In this document: piece after piece, positions 1 to 9,346 of the stretch | Position numbering within the stretch: the first letter of the stretch is position 1 | How the letters are laid out: the number at the start of each line of letters is the position of its first letter | Source of the DNA: Acidimicrobiia bacterium | GTDB taxonomy: Bacteria; Actinomycetota; Acidimicrobiia; Acidimicrobiales; CATQHL01 | Assembly (NCBI GenBank): GCA_009840735.1 | Contig: VXNF01000038.1 | Location: forward strand, 1 to 64,000 | Length of the DNA: 64,000 nucleotides | Direction of reading: 5' to 3' | Position numbers and translations under genes: made by a program | Notes under the pieces: generated by a model | What the model saw: only the letters and a program-made list of their open reading frames with translations | Told to the model about the DNA's origin: nothing | Database searches by the model: none

Positions 1-464
1 TGACAAGCCACTCGCCCTCTTAATTACTTGCCGCTTGGATGGGGTGCGCGGAGATTTTTATATGTGGCCGGGGCAGAAGGCGGCAAGGGGTCGGGGGCCG
101 GAGGCGCTGCGAACGTGGTGGCCGGCGCCGCCTCGGAGGCCTCCACCGTGGTGTCGGTGCCCAGTTCGTCCTCGGTCGTCTCGTCGTCGCCGCCGCACTG
201 GCTCAAGATCAGCGCGCCGACCACCAGCATGGCCACGAGCCCGACTAGTCGGGCCGGCCGCGGGGGCGTCACCGCAGGCTTCCGCAGATCGGAGCATTCG
301 TGCAACAGGGCGCTGTCGGGAGCGAGTTTCCGCTTCGATTCCCAGATCACGGCCCGTACGCTATCCGGCCTCGGCTGCTCCCGTTGCGATACCTGCCGCC
401 TCCGAGCCGCTGACGCCCTCGGCCGGACCGCCGCTGCGACCCAATCAGAGGCTCAAGCAGCGAC

Positions 465-1433
465 TCAGGCAGATCGTCGCCGGCGAGTCCAGTTGTCCGC
501 CGCCACGGCCACGAGGATCACGCTGCCCTGGATGAGCCGCTGGACTATCGGGTCGATCTGGTGCAGGTTGAAGCCGTTCAGCATGAACGCCGTGAAGAAG
601 GCGCCGAACACGGTCCGCCACACGGCCCCCTCGCCTCCGGCAATGGACGTCCCGCCGACGATCACCGCCGTGAGCACAGCGAAGACGAAGCTGAAGTCGT
701 CACTCGGCTGCGCGGTGAGCGTCTTGGAGGCCGACAGAGCCCCGGAGAGGCCCGCCGCGGCACCGCTGAGCAGGAAGGTCGCCAGCACGATTCCCTGCAC
801 GCGCACGCCCGCGAGCCGCGCCGCCTCCGGGTTGCCGCCGGCGGCGAAGACGTGCCGGCCGAAACGCGTCCGCTCCAGCAGCACCCAGCACACCACGACG
901 ACGGCCACCGCAATCCAGGTGGCGTTCGTGACCCCGGCGGACCGTCCCCGCGCCACCTCGGAGAAGCCTCGGTCGGCGATCCTGATGATGCTGCGATCCG
1001 ACAGCAGAAAGCCGACTCCGTAGAACACGAAGGACGTGGCCAGCGTGGCGATGAACGAGTTGATTCGCACCCAGGCCACGACGACGCCGTTGAGCAGCCC
1101 GAACGCCGCGCCGATGGCGACCCCGCCGGCGATGGCGGCCACCGCCGAGCCCGACTCGTTGGCGATGAGGGCGGTGACGATGGCCGCGTTGATGTGGCTG
1201 GCCGAAACCGAGATGTCGAAGTGGCCGCTGATCAGCGTCAAGGTCAGGGCGGATCCGGCGATCAGCAACAGAGCCTGCTGGTCCAAGACGTTGCGGAGGT
1301 TCACGGCGGTGAGAAACACGTCGCTGGTCTGGCTCAGCAGCACGAACAGCGCCACTGTGACCCAGACGATGCCGAAGTCGGCGGGCCGCAGCCTCCGCAC
1401 CCGCCCCAGCACGGCCCCGCCGCTCGGACTCAT
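465..1433 (-). CDS. Sugar-type ABC transporter permease (RbsC-like)
   Basis: 322 aa, multiple hydrophobic helices, 'GLSGALSASKTLTAQPSDDFSFVFAVLTAVIVGGTSIAGGEGAVWRTVFGAFF' typical of BPD_transp_2 permeases; overlaps downstream end of the ATPase gene. Confidence 0.9.
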   Translation of the reverse strand: MSPSGGAVLGRVRRLRPADFGIVWVTVALFVLLSQTSDVFLTAVNLRNVLDQQALLLIAGSALTLTLISGHFDISVSASHINAAIVTALIANESGSAVAAIAGGVAIGAAFGLLNGVVVAWVRINSFIATLATSFVFYGVGFLLSDRSIIRIADRGFSEVARGRSAGVTNATWIAVAVVVVCWVLLERTRFGRHVFAAGGNPEAARLAGVRVQGIVLATFLLSGAAAGLSGALSASKTLTAQPSDDFSFVFAVLTAVIVGGTSIAGGEGAVWRTVFGAFFTAFMLNGFNLHQIDPIVQRLIQGSVILVAVAADNWTRRRRSA

Positions 1434-2944
1434 GCAGCCGCCCCAAAGGCCAGTTCCATCACTTCGGTGCGGGTGGCCTCCGCCCCGTCCAGCTCGCCGA
1501 CTAAGCGGCCGCCCCTCATTACGAGGATCCGGTGCGCCAGACCCAGCACCTCCTCCAGCTCCGAAGAGACCACGAGGACGGCCATGCCCTCGCCGGCCAG
1601 ACCCGCCAGCACGTCGTAGATGCCGCGCTTGGCACCGACGTCCACGCCCCTCGTCGGTTCGTCGGCCAAGAAGAGCCGCGGGCGACCCACCAGCCAGCGG
1701 GCGAACAGCGATTTCTGCTGGTTCCCGCCGGAGAGTTCCGCCATCGCCGAGGCGATGGTGGCGCCGGTGAGGCCGACGGCTTCGGTGACCCGCCCGGCCG
1801 CCGCCCTCTCCCCGCCGGTGCGGACGAACCCGCCGGGGGCGACGAATCGGCCCAAGTGCGGAAGCGTCACGTTCTCGCGCACCGAGCGGCGCGGCAGCAG
1901 CCCGTCGGCCTTGCGCGACTCCGGCACCATAGCCACGCCGTCGCGGATAGCCCGGCGCGGCGAGCGGGGCGCGTGCGGCTCGCCGGCCAGCGTCATCGAG
2001 CCAGCGGTGGCGCGGTCCCTCCCGAAGATGCAGCGCAGCACCTCGCTGCGCCCCGAGCCCACCAGCCCCGCGAGGGTGACGATCTCGCCGGCCCGCACGT
2101 CGAAGCCGACCTCCTCGAACGACCCCGCCCGACTGAGACCCTGCACCCGCAGCACGACCGGGGCGGGCAGCTCACGGGGCCGCCGCGGCGGGAATGCGGC
2201 CTCGATGGCCCGCCCGACGATCCCTTCGATCAGCGACCGCCTGGTCTCAGCGGCGGCCGGGCCGCTGCGGATGGCTCGCCCGTCACGCAGGATCGTGACG
2301 TCGTCGGCCACAGCCAGCACCTCGTCCAGGAAGTGCGACACGTAGACGACCGTGACGCCCCGCTCGGCCAGCGAGCGGACCGTGCGACGCAGCGCCACAG
2401 CCTGCTCACTAGTCAGCCGCGCCGTCGGCTCGTCCATGACGATGAGCTCGGCGCGGCGAGCCAGCGCCCGCAGAATCTCGACGTTCTGCTGCTCGGCCAC
2501 CGGCATCCGTCCCACGGTTGCGTCGGGATCGGCCTCGATGCCACACTCCGCCACCAGCTCGGCGAAGCGCTCGGCGCCGCCGCGCACGAACGGTCCCCGG
2601 CGCGACTCGATCCCCAAGAACACGTTCTCGAGGACCGAGCGCGACGGCACCAGGGAGAGCTCTTGGGCCACCATCGTGATCCCCCTGTCCAGCGCCGCCC
2701 GCGGCGAGCGGAAGACCGTCTCAGCGCCGTGCAGCACCACCTGGCCAGCGTCGGGGGTCAGGACGCCCGCGAGGATCTTGCCCGCGGTGGACTTGCCCGC
2801 GCCGTTCTCGCCCACGAGGGCGTGAACGGTGCCGGCGCGGACCGCTAGGTCGACGCGGTCGAGAGCGACGGTGCCACCGAAGCGCTTGGTGACACCGCGC
2901 AGCTCGACGTGGGTCTGGGGGGTGGCTGGAGCTATCCGGCCCAC
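1430..2944 (-). CDS. Sugar-type ABC transporter ATP-binding protein, duplicated ABC domains (RbsA/MglA-like)
   Basis: Walker A GENGAGKST, signature LSGGNQQKSLFARWL, two ABC halves. Confidence 0.93.
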   Translation of the reverse strand: MGRIAPATPQTHVELRGVTKRFGGTVALDRVDLAVRAGTVHALVGENGAGKSTAGKILAGVLTPDAGQVVLHGAETVFRSPRAALDRGITMVAQELSLVPSRSVLENVFLGIESRRGPFVRGGAERFAELVAECGIEADPDATVGRMPVAEQQNVEILRALARRAELIVMDEPTARLTSEQAVALRRTVRSLAERGVTVVYVSHFLDEVLAVADDVTILRDGRAIRSGPAAAETRRSLIEGIVGRAIEAAFPPRRPRELPAPVVLRVQGLSRAGSFEEVGFDVRAGEIVTLAGLVGSGRSEVLRCIFGRDRATAGSMTLAGEPHAPRSPRRAIRDGVAMVPESRKADGLLPRRSVRENVTLPHLGRFVAPGGFVRTGGERAAAGRVTEAVGLTGATIASAMAELSGGNQQKSLFARWLVGRPRLFLADEPTRGVDVGAKRGIYDVLAGLAGEGMAVLVVSSELEEVLGLAHRILVMRGGRLVGELDGAEATRTEVMELAFGAAA

Positions 2945-4149
2945 TCAGCCTCGAAGTCGTCGGCGTTGTACTGGAACATCAGGCCGCCGTTGGGCACCGA
3001 CAGCGCCGGATCGACACCGCCGGTGTCGGTTCCGGCCAGGGCGGCCACCATGGCCTCCATCGCCAGCCGGCCTTCGGTGTAGGGAGCGCCGAAAAGTCCG
3101 GCGTACCAGCGCCCGTCCTGCACAGCCTCCACGGCGTAGCTGCTGCCGCCGAAGCCGATGATGCGCACGTCGTCCATGCCGGCCTCGCTGAGCGCGATCT
3201 CCGCGCCCTGCATCGACTGATCGGCACCCACCACGACGTGGATGTCGGGGGTCGAGACGATGACGTCCTGCATCGCCGCGAGCCCCACGTCGGGGCCGAG
3301 GTACTGACCTTCGGCCTCGGCCACCACGTTGATGTTCGAGCCGGCGGTGACACTGTCCCAGCCTTGGCGGATGGCCTCGTCCAGGGGGATGCCGCGGATC
3401 CCGTAGAAGTACACCACGTTGCAGGGATCGAAGTCGGCGCAGGTCTCAAGGGTGATCTGACCGATTCGCTCGCCGCGCACCAGCGGCGGCTCGAAGACGG
3501 CGGCGGCCACGCCGGGCACTTGAGGCTCGACGTCGCTGAAGTCCTCACCCACGACCTGGTTCAAGAACACCATCTCGATCCCGGCGGCCAGGGCGTCCTC
3601 GACGTCGGGGATCGACCCGGCACCGACCAACGAGACGAGGATGATGCCGTCGTACTGGCCAGTGGCGATGACGTCCTGGAATTGCTGCTGCTGCAACGCG
3701 GCGTCGAACTGCGCGTCGAACTCGACCATCTCGATGTTGTTGGCGGCCGCCACCGTCTCCATCGCCTCCTTCGACGCGGCCAGCCAGGTGTTGGCGCTGC
3801 TGGCCGAGAGATAGGCCACCTCGACCGGCTCGGCGGGCTCAGCGGGCGGAGGCGGAGGCTCCGGCGCGGGAGGCGGAGGCTCCGGCGCGGGAGGCGGAGG
3901 CTCCGGCGCGGGCGCGGGCGGCTCGGGTGCGGGGGCAGGGGGTTCCGGCGCAGGCTCGGGCGCAGGCGGCGGTTCGGGCGCAGGCTCGGGAGTCGCTGCG
4001 GGCGCCGGAGCGGGCGCGGCGGGCTCAGAATCGGAGTCGCTGCCGCAGGCCGCCGCAACCAACACGGCGGCGAGTAGCGAGAGCGCAAAGGCCCGAGCCC
4101 GCGCACCTCCCCGATGTGCCTGGCGGCGTGTGATCTGGGTCTCAGTCAT
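2932..4149 (-). CDS. Periplasmic sugar-binding-type lipoprotein with Pro/Glu/Ala repeat linker
   Basis: Signal peptide with lipobox 'LVAAACGSD', PEPAPEPP repeat, then periplasmic-binding domain 'VEVAYLSASSANTWLAASKEAMETVAA'; start placed at ATG 4149 rather than the ORF-track start. Confidence 0.88.
   Translation of the reverse strand: MTETQITRRQAHRGGARARAFALSLLAAVLVAAACGSDSDSEPAAPAPAPAATPEPAPEPPPAPEPAPEPPAPAPEPPAPAPEPPPPAPEPPPPAPEPPPPPAEPAEPVEVAYLSASSANTWLAASKEAMETVAAANNIEMVEFDAQFDAALQQQQFQDVIATGQYDGIILVSLVGAGSIPDVEDALAAGIEMVFLNQVVGEDFSDVEPQVPGVAAAVFEPPLVRGERIGQITLETCADFDPCNVVYFYGIRGIPLDEAIRQGWDSVTAGSNINVVAEAEGQYLGPDVGLAAMQDVIVSTPDIHVVVGADQSMQGAEIALSEAGMDDVRIIGFGGSSYAVEAVQDGRWYAGLFGAPYTEGRLAMEAMVAALAGTDTGGVDPALSVPNGGLMFQYNADDFEAEWAG
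3838..4005. repeat. In-frame minisatellite encoding PEPAPEPP-type linker
   Basis: Repeated ggaggcggaggctccggcgcg units, then diverged ggctcgggcgcaggcgg units. Confidence 0.9.
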
Positions 4150-4216
4150 GGCTCTCTCCGGTCGGGTGGGTGGCGACAAACGTCGTTGCGATTGTAGGCG
4201 GTGTGCCCCACGGGTC

Positions 4217-5218
4217 TCACTCGGGTAGCTGCGTCCGGAAGAACCGCAGCACGTTCCCCCCGGCGAGGAGGGCGGCGCGCTCGGCGCCGAACCGTTCGAT
4301 AAGCCGCTCAGACAGCAATGCGAAGTCGGCGGACGCCTTCAGATCCTCGATGTGAACAAGGTCTCCGGGGCGCAGCAGCAGTTGGCGTCCGAGGATCGGG
4401 TCGACCTGATCCAGCAGGTCGAAGATGAAGTCGGCGCCGATCCCCACCGCGCCCTCGCCGACGACCGAGACGGCGTGTTCCAAATGGTCGACGTACTGCT
4501 CGATGGTGGGGCACCCCGAGGCGGCTACGAAGCGCCCGGTGGCGTTCATGGCCACGAACCCGCCGGCGTCGACCACGAGCCTCAGCTCGTCGTCGCTGAG
4601 GTTGCGAGGGTGGTCGCAGAGAGCGCGGCACGAGGAGTGCGACGCCACGAACGGCTCAGCGGTCACCTCGGCCAGGTGCGCCAACCCGTGCGACGAGAGG
4701 TGGCTCACGTCCAGGACCATCCCCAGCCGGTCCATCTCGGCCACGGCCTCGACGCCGAGGCTGGACAGCCGGCCGCCGGAGTCGGTCTCACCCACCCCGT
4801 CGGCCAGCATCGTTCGGCGGTTCCAAGTGAGAGACGCCATCCGCACGCCGAGACGCCACATGGTCTCGATCATCGCCAGCGACGAACCCACCGGCTCGGC
4901 CCCTTCCAGCGCCAGTAGCAGCCCGATCCGCCCGTCGCTCAGGATCCGGTCCAGATCGCCGGCCGTCTCGACGATCCCCACGTCGTGGGCGTGCAACGCG
5001 GCGATCTCGCGGGCCAGTTCGAGAATCTCCAAGGTGCGGCGCAGCGCCCCCTCGCCGATGAACTGCTCCTCGGTGAAGATCGGCAGCACCTGCAACGCAA
5101 CGCCGCCGGCCCTCAGCCCCGGCAGCCAGTCGTCGCCGAAGGGGTCCGCTGCCCCGCGTTCGCGCCGATGCTGGCAGGCCAACAGCAGGTCGTTGTGGCA
5201 GTCGGCGACCGCGAGCAC
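4217..5218 (-). CDS. Membrane dipeptidase family protein (peptidase M19)
   Basis: 'DCHNDLLLA', 'LLALEGAEPVG', 'LTWNRRTMLADGVGE', 'LDVSHLSSHGLAHLAEVTAEPFVASHSSCRALCDHPRNLSDDELRLV', 'GIGADFIF'. Confidence 0.88.
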   Translation of the reverse strand: MLAVADCHNDLLLACQHRRERGAADPFGDDWLPGLRAGGVALQVLPIFTEEQFIGEGALRRTLEILELAREIAALHAHDVGIVETAGDLDRILSDGRIGLLLALEGAEPVGSSLAMIETMWRLGVRMASLTWNRRTMLADGVGETDSGGRLSSLGVEAVAEMDRLGMVLDVSHLSSHGLAHLAEVTAEPFVASHSSCRALCDHPRNLSDDELRLVVDAGGFVAMNATGRFVAASGCPTIEQYVDHLEHAVSVVGEGAVGIGADFIFDLLDQVDPILGRQLLLRPGDLVHIEDLKASADFALLSERLIERFGAERAALLAGGNVLRFFRTQLPE

Positions 5219-5231
5219 AGCGAGCGGCGCC

Positions 5232-6803
5232 TCAGGCCAGCGGGCCCGCCGCCTTAACCATGACCCGACACCCTTGGCCCGGCACGTAGGTCATCGGAAC
5301 CTCGGTGACGCTGCTGACGCGGACCCGGTCGGCGTCGGCGCCGGCGCGCACCGCGGCTTCGACGGCCCGGGCGCGTGCGTCGTCCAGGCACTCGTCCCGG
5401 CTGGAGGACTCGTAGCTGTAGACGCGGTCCACCGAGCCGGACGCCTCGGCTATCCCGGCGCCGTAGGCGTTGGCCACCGACTGATGCCGGGGCCGGATCA
5501 CCTCTGACACTCCCGGAATCGCCTCGGAGACCAGGTGGGCGCCACCGCCGACGGCCAGCAGCGGGAGCGCCGCCCGGGTGGACTTCATCCGGTCGCTCAT
5601 GATCGAGATCTGCTCATCGACCCAGCTGAGGGCCGAGCCCACCAAACCGTCGTCGATGCCCTCAACCAGTGCTGGATCGCCGAAGCCGGTCAGCCGGCCT
5701 GCGGCCAGGGAGACGTCCGAGAGCGTGAGGGTGTCGCCATCGACGCAGATCGCCTCGGTGGCAACCGCGTAGCCCACCGAGTCCGGGCCGATGCGCAGGC
5801 CCTCCGAGCCTTCTCGCACCACGGTCCCCCCGCCGAGGCCCATGGAGATCAAGTCCGGCATGCGGAAGTTGGTCCGCACCCCGCCGACCTCCACGGCCGC
5901 CGAGGACTGCCGCGGGAAGCCGCCCACCAGGATTCCGGCGTCGGCGGAGGTGCCGCCCACGTCGATGACGACCGCGTCGTCCACGCCGGCGAGGGCACAG
6001 GCGCCGCGCATCGAGTTCGTCGGCCCCGACCCCAGGGTCAGGACCGGGTAGCGGCCCGCCTCGGCGGCCATCATCAGCGTGCCGTCGTTCTGGGTGAGGT
6101 AGGCGTCCACGTCGAGGCGGCGCTCGGCTAGGGCCTCCTGGAAGCCGCTGATCACACTCGTGGCGACGCTCAGCAGCGCCGCGTTCAGGATCGTGGCGTT
6201 CTCCCGTTCGAGCAGTCCCAGCGAGCCGATCTCATGGCTGAGCGAGACCGGGAAGTCGGCGCCCAGCTCCTCCAGCAGCACGTCCCGGGCGCGCAGTTCG
6301 TGCTCGCTGGCGGCGGGGCTGAACGCCCCCGACACCGCCACCGAGCGGCACTCGGTCTGCACCGCCTCGGCGGCCAGGCGGCGCACCGCCTCGGTGTCCA
6401 GCGCCGCGATCTCCCGCCCGTCGTACTCGTGGCCACCCTCGATGATGGCGATGGGTCCGACCACCTCGGCGTGGATGTCCTCCGGCCAGGCGGCGCCCGG
6501 GCGCAGACCCAGCGATGACGGCGCCGCGAGGCGCAGCACCGCCACCTTGTCGAGCCCGCGCCGCTGAATGATGGCGTTGGCCGAGTGCGTGGTGCCCAGC
6601 ATGGCCTTGGAGACGCGGGAGCTGTCGAGGCCTACCAGCACCTTGTCGAGGGCGGCCCTAATGCCGTCGATCGGTTCGGCGGTGGTCGCCACCTTGACCG
6701 CCGCCAACACCTCGCCGGCGGTGTCGATCGCCACGGCGTCGGTGTTGGTGCCGCCGACGTCGATGCCGACGCGCAGATCCGGGCGGTCCGCTGCGCTGCT
6801 CAT
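5232..6803 (-). CDS. Hydantoinase/oxoprolinase N-terminal family protein (HyuA-like)
   Basis: 'VGIDVGGTNTDAVAID', 'LGTTHSANAII', 'VIDVGGTSADAGIL'; start at ATG 6803 overlapping the DUF917 stop (ATGA). Confidence 0.88.
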   Translation of the reverse strand: MSSAADRPDLRVGIDVGGTNTDAVAIDTAGEVLAAVKVATTAEPIDGIRAALDKVLVGLDSSRVSKAMLGTTHSANAIIQRRGLDKVAVLRLAAPSSLGLRPGAAWPEDIHAEVVGPIAIIEGGHEYDGREIAALDTEAVRRLAAEAVQTECRSVAVSGAFSPAASEHELRARDVLLEELGADFPVSLSHEIGSLGLLERENATILNAALLSVATSVISGFQEALAERRLDVDAYLTQNDGTLMMAAEAGRYPVLTLGSGPTNSMRGACALAGVDDAVVIDVGGTSADAGILVGGFPRQSSAAVEVGGVRTNFRMPDLISMGLGGGTVVREGSEGLRIGPDSVGYAVATEAICVDGDTLTLSDVSLAAGRLTGFGDPALVEGIDDGLVGSALSWVDEQISIMSDRMKSTRAALPLLAVGGGAHLVSEAIPGVSEVIRPRHQSVANAYGAGIAEASGSVDRVYSYESSSRDECLDDARARAVEAAVRAGADADRVRVSSVTEVPMTYVPGQGCRVMVKAAGPLA

Positions 6804-7885
6804 CGGGGCCGGTTGGGGAGGTCCACGAAATCCACTTCGTAGCCGAAGGCCGCCGGACCCACGAGCTCGAGCATCCCCGGTCGGTGCCACTCCGGCGCGC
6901 AGGGCATGCCGATCAGCACGACCCGGTTCCCGTACGCCAGGTACTCGGTGGTGATCGGCTCGAACGTCTCGCAGTCCAGAAGGCAGATGAGGTTCGGGGT
7001 GGTGACGACCGGCTCGTCGTCCAGCACGGCGATGAGGTTCTCGTTCTGCACCTCGACGCGCATGGTGCTGTCGCCGCCGTCGAGATCTTCAAGGATCACC
7101 GTCGAGCGGGCGAACCCTCCGGTGGTGCGGCGATCCAGGTCCACGACCTTGCCCCGGAAGAACTCCGTCGAGCCGGACTCGGCCAAGAAACGCTCCCAGG
7201 CGCCCTCCTCGGCCCGCTGGACGGCCTCGAGGAGTCCGCCGACCAGGTTGCAGTAGTCGAGGGAGCCGTGGATTCCGTGCTCGTCAATCTGCGCGGCGGT
7301 CAGCGGGTAGCAGCTGATGGCGTTGGCCAGTCCCAGCTGGATGACAGCGGCTCGGGCCAGCGACTCGGCAACATGGTTGTCGGTGGTCTCGAAGACGCAC
7401 TGGTTGCCTTTCTCGTCGGCGATGGACAGCGGGCCGGCCGGGAGGCCCGCCAGCGTGAAGACCGTCATCTCGATCTGCGGGAACGCCCGCCGCATGGAGT
7501 CGGCGTTCACGATCGGCAGCCCCATCTCGGCGGCGGTGGCGATGGGCAGCAGCGTGTTGAGCCCCCCCACCTCGATGGACATGATCGCCGCCGGCGCCTT
7601 GCCGAGGTAGGAGGCGAGCGCCTTCACCGAGCCCACGTACTCGGTGCCGGCCGGGAGCTTCTCGAGGATCACCGTCGGCGCCCCGATCACCGCGGTGGTC
7701 AGGACGAGCGCGTCGGGCGGGAGGTCGCCGGGGGCCGCGACCGGCACAGGGCCGTAGGTCTCCAGGGCCTGCTGCGCCACCAGTTTCGCCACGTACGGGT
7801 CGCCGCCGCCGCCAGCGCCCAGCAGCGTCGCCCCGAGACAGAGCGTCTCGATGTCCGCGGGCGTGAGGAGGTTCATGGAATGCAC
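6800..7885 (-). CDS. DUF917 domain-containing protein
   Basis: 'LCLGATLLGAGGGGDPYVAKL', 'MSIEVGGLNTLLPIATAAEMGLPIVNADSMRRAFPQIEM'; coupled to HyuA-like gene. Confidence 0.85.
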   Translation of the reverse strand: MHSMNLLTPADIETLCLGATLLGAGGGGDPYVAKLVAQQALETYGPVPVAAPGDLPPDALVLTTAVIGAPTVILEKLPAGTEYVGSVKALASYLGKAPAAIMSIEVGGLNTLLPIATAAEMGLPIVNADSMRRAFPQIEMTVFTLAGLPAGPLSIADEKGNQCVFETTDNHVAESLARAAVIQLGLANAISCYPLTAAQIDEHGIHGSLDYCNLVGGLLEAVQRAEEGAWERFLAESGSTEFFRGKVVDLDRRTTGGFARSTVILEDLDGGDSTMRVEVQNENLIAVLDDEPVVTTPNLICLLDCETFEPITTEYLAYGNRVVLIGMPCAPEWHRPGMLELVGPAAFGYEVDFVDLPNRPR

Positions 7886-7898
7886 CGGCGGCAGGGGT

Positions 7899-8018
7899 TC
7901 AGCGCGGATCGACGTGCGGGATCGATTCGACGACCGGGATCCAAGAGAGTTCCCAGGCGCCGATGGGGGCGTCGTAGGAGTCTGTGCCCACGGGGTTGAT
8001 CCAGAGGATGCGCGTCAT
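7899..8018 (-). pseudogene. 39-aa ORF resembling the N-terminus of an Asp/Glu- or hydantoin-racemase-type protein; probable remnant
   Basis: My translation: MTRILWINPVGTDSYDAPIGAWELSWIPVVESIPHVDPR*; not in the supplied ORF track (too short). Confidence 0.4.
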
Positions 8019-8084
8019 TCCCGACCTCCGCCCAGCGGCGCTGCCGACCGGCTCTCCGTCAGCCCGACGCTCCACCGAGCCAAC

Positions 8085-9086
8085 TCACGGCCCAACTCTA
8101 CGGCAAGTCGTCCTCTGCGGGACCGACGCCCACACAAGCTGCGCCGCCGCCAAGTCGGCCAGGGCGAAGCCGGCGGACTTGAACAGCGTTATCTGCTCGG
8201 GTCCGCTGCGACCGCCGTGACGCCCCGAGGTCAGGTCGGCAAGGTCGGCGGCCACGGCGGCCTGCTCGATCACACCCGCTGCGAGCGGGCCGGCGAGGTC
8301 GCCCGCCAGCACGGCGCCGGGGCGCGTGTCCACGAACACCGCAGCTCGCCGCACCGCCTCGTCGTCGGCCTCGCGCATGTCAGCGCGGAAGCCGCCGATC
8401 AGGTCCAGATGGACGCCCGGCGACAGCAGGCGCCCGGCGATAAGCGGCTCGGTGGCGCCGGTCACGCAGGTGATGAGTTCGGCTGCGGCCACCGCGGCGT
8501 CAAGAGCCGCCACCGCCCGAGCGGGCAGACCCCCGGCGGCCAGGGTCTCCGCCACAGCCGCGGCGCGCCGGGCGTTGCGGCCCCAGACCTCCAGCGACGT
8601 GACCCGGCGCTCGTGGGCGTGCGCCTCGGCCACGGCGCTCGCCAGCCGGCCCGTGCCGACCACGAGAAGCCTGGCGGCGTCGGGGCGGGCCAGGTAGCGA
8701 GCCGCCAGCGCCGAGACCGCTGCGGTTCGCCGCACGGTCAGTTCGTCGCCGTCGAGCGACGCTCGCAGCCGACCCGATCGACCGTCGAACAGCAGGTAGC
8801 CGGCGCTGATGCTGGAGGCGCCGCCGGTGGCGTTCGCCGGGAAGTACGTGACCGCCTTCACGCCGATCACATCGCCGGACCGCCAAGCCGGCATCAGCAG
8901 CAACGACCCTTGGGCGCCGTCCGGATGCGCCACGGGGTGGACATGCCTTTCCGGTGCCACGGCGCCGGGGTCGCCCAGCGCGTCGGCGATGGCCTCCATC
9001 AGTTTCGGCCAGGGCGTGGCCGCCCGGACCGCGCCCGCATCGAGGATTTCCACGCCCGCAGCCTCGCACAGAGACGCTGGCGCCAC
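8085..9086 (-). CDS. Ornithine cyclodeaminase / mu-crystallin family protein
   Basis: 'LDGDELTVRRTAAVSALAARYLARPDAARLLVVGTGRLASAVAEAHA' and 'GVHLDLIGGFRADMREADDEAVRRAAVFVD'. Confidence 0.87.
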   Translation of the reverse strand: MAPASLCEAAGVEILDAGAVRAATPWPKLMEAIADALGDPGAVAPERHVHPVAHPDGAQGSLLLMPAWRSGDVIGVKAVTYFPANATGGASSISAGYLLFDGRSGRLRASLDGDELTVRRTAAVSALAARYLARPDAARLLVVGTGRLASAVAEAHAHERRVTSLEVWGRNARRAAAVAETLAAGGLPARAVAALDAAVAAAELITCVTGATEPLIAGRLLSPGVHLDLIGGFRADMREADDEAVRRAAVFVDTRPGAVLAGDLAGPLAAGVIEQAAVAADLADLTSGRHGGRSGPEQITLFKSAGFALADLAAAQLVWASVPQRTTCRRVGP

Positions 9087-9162
9087 TGACTGGACGAACC
9101 GACTGAACGCACTGACTGGCCGTCGAGGGCCGTGCTCGGTCCCTGGGTACCGCCGTGGCGAT

Positions 9163-9200
9163 ATCGTCGCAGGCGCTGGCGATCGTCGCAGGCGTTGGCG
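9163..9200. repeat. Two adjacent 19-bp direct repeats in the divergent intergenic region
   Basis: atcgtcgcaggcgctggcg followed directly by atcgtcgcaggcgttggcg (one mismatch). Confidence 0.85.
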
Positions 9201-9346
9201 GGTGCGATCTCAGCTCGCAGCGGTCCGCGCGCAACGAGCCGACCCGCCGGAAAATCACCTGCCGGCTACAGACACCTCGGTCAGGGCAATAGAGTCTGGG
9301 CTGCAGCCAGCCCGAAGGGAGAGCGTGACGTGGGAGAAGCCGCACC

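Noticed and set aside
24-350. 108-aa minus-strand ORF with one hydrophobic segment ('LVGLVAMLVVGALILSQCGGDDETTEDE')
   Set aside because: Could be a small membrane or lipoprotein-like protein, but lipobox is atypical and no family is recognised; insufficient support to call.
3838-4005. Regular repeats that could suggest a CRISPR-like array
   Set aside because: Units are contiguous, in-frame and encode a PEPAPEPP linker; no unique spacers. No CRISPR array was recognised in the window.
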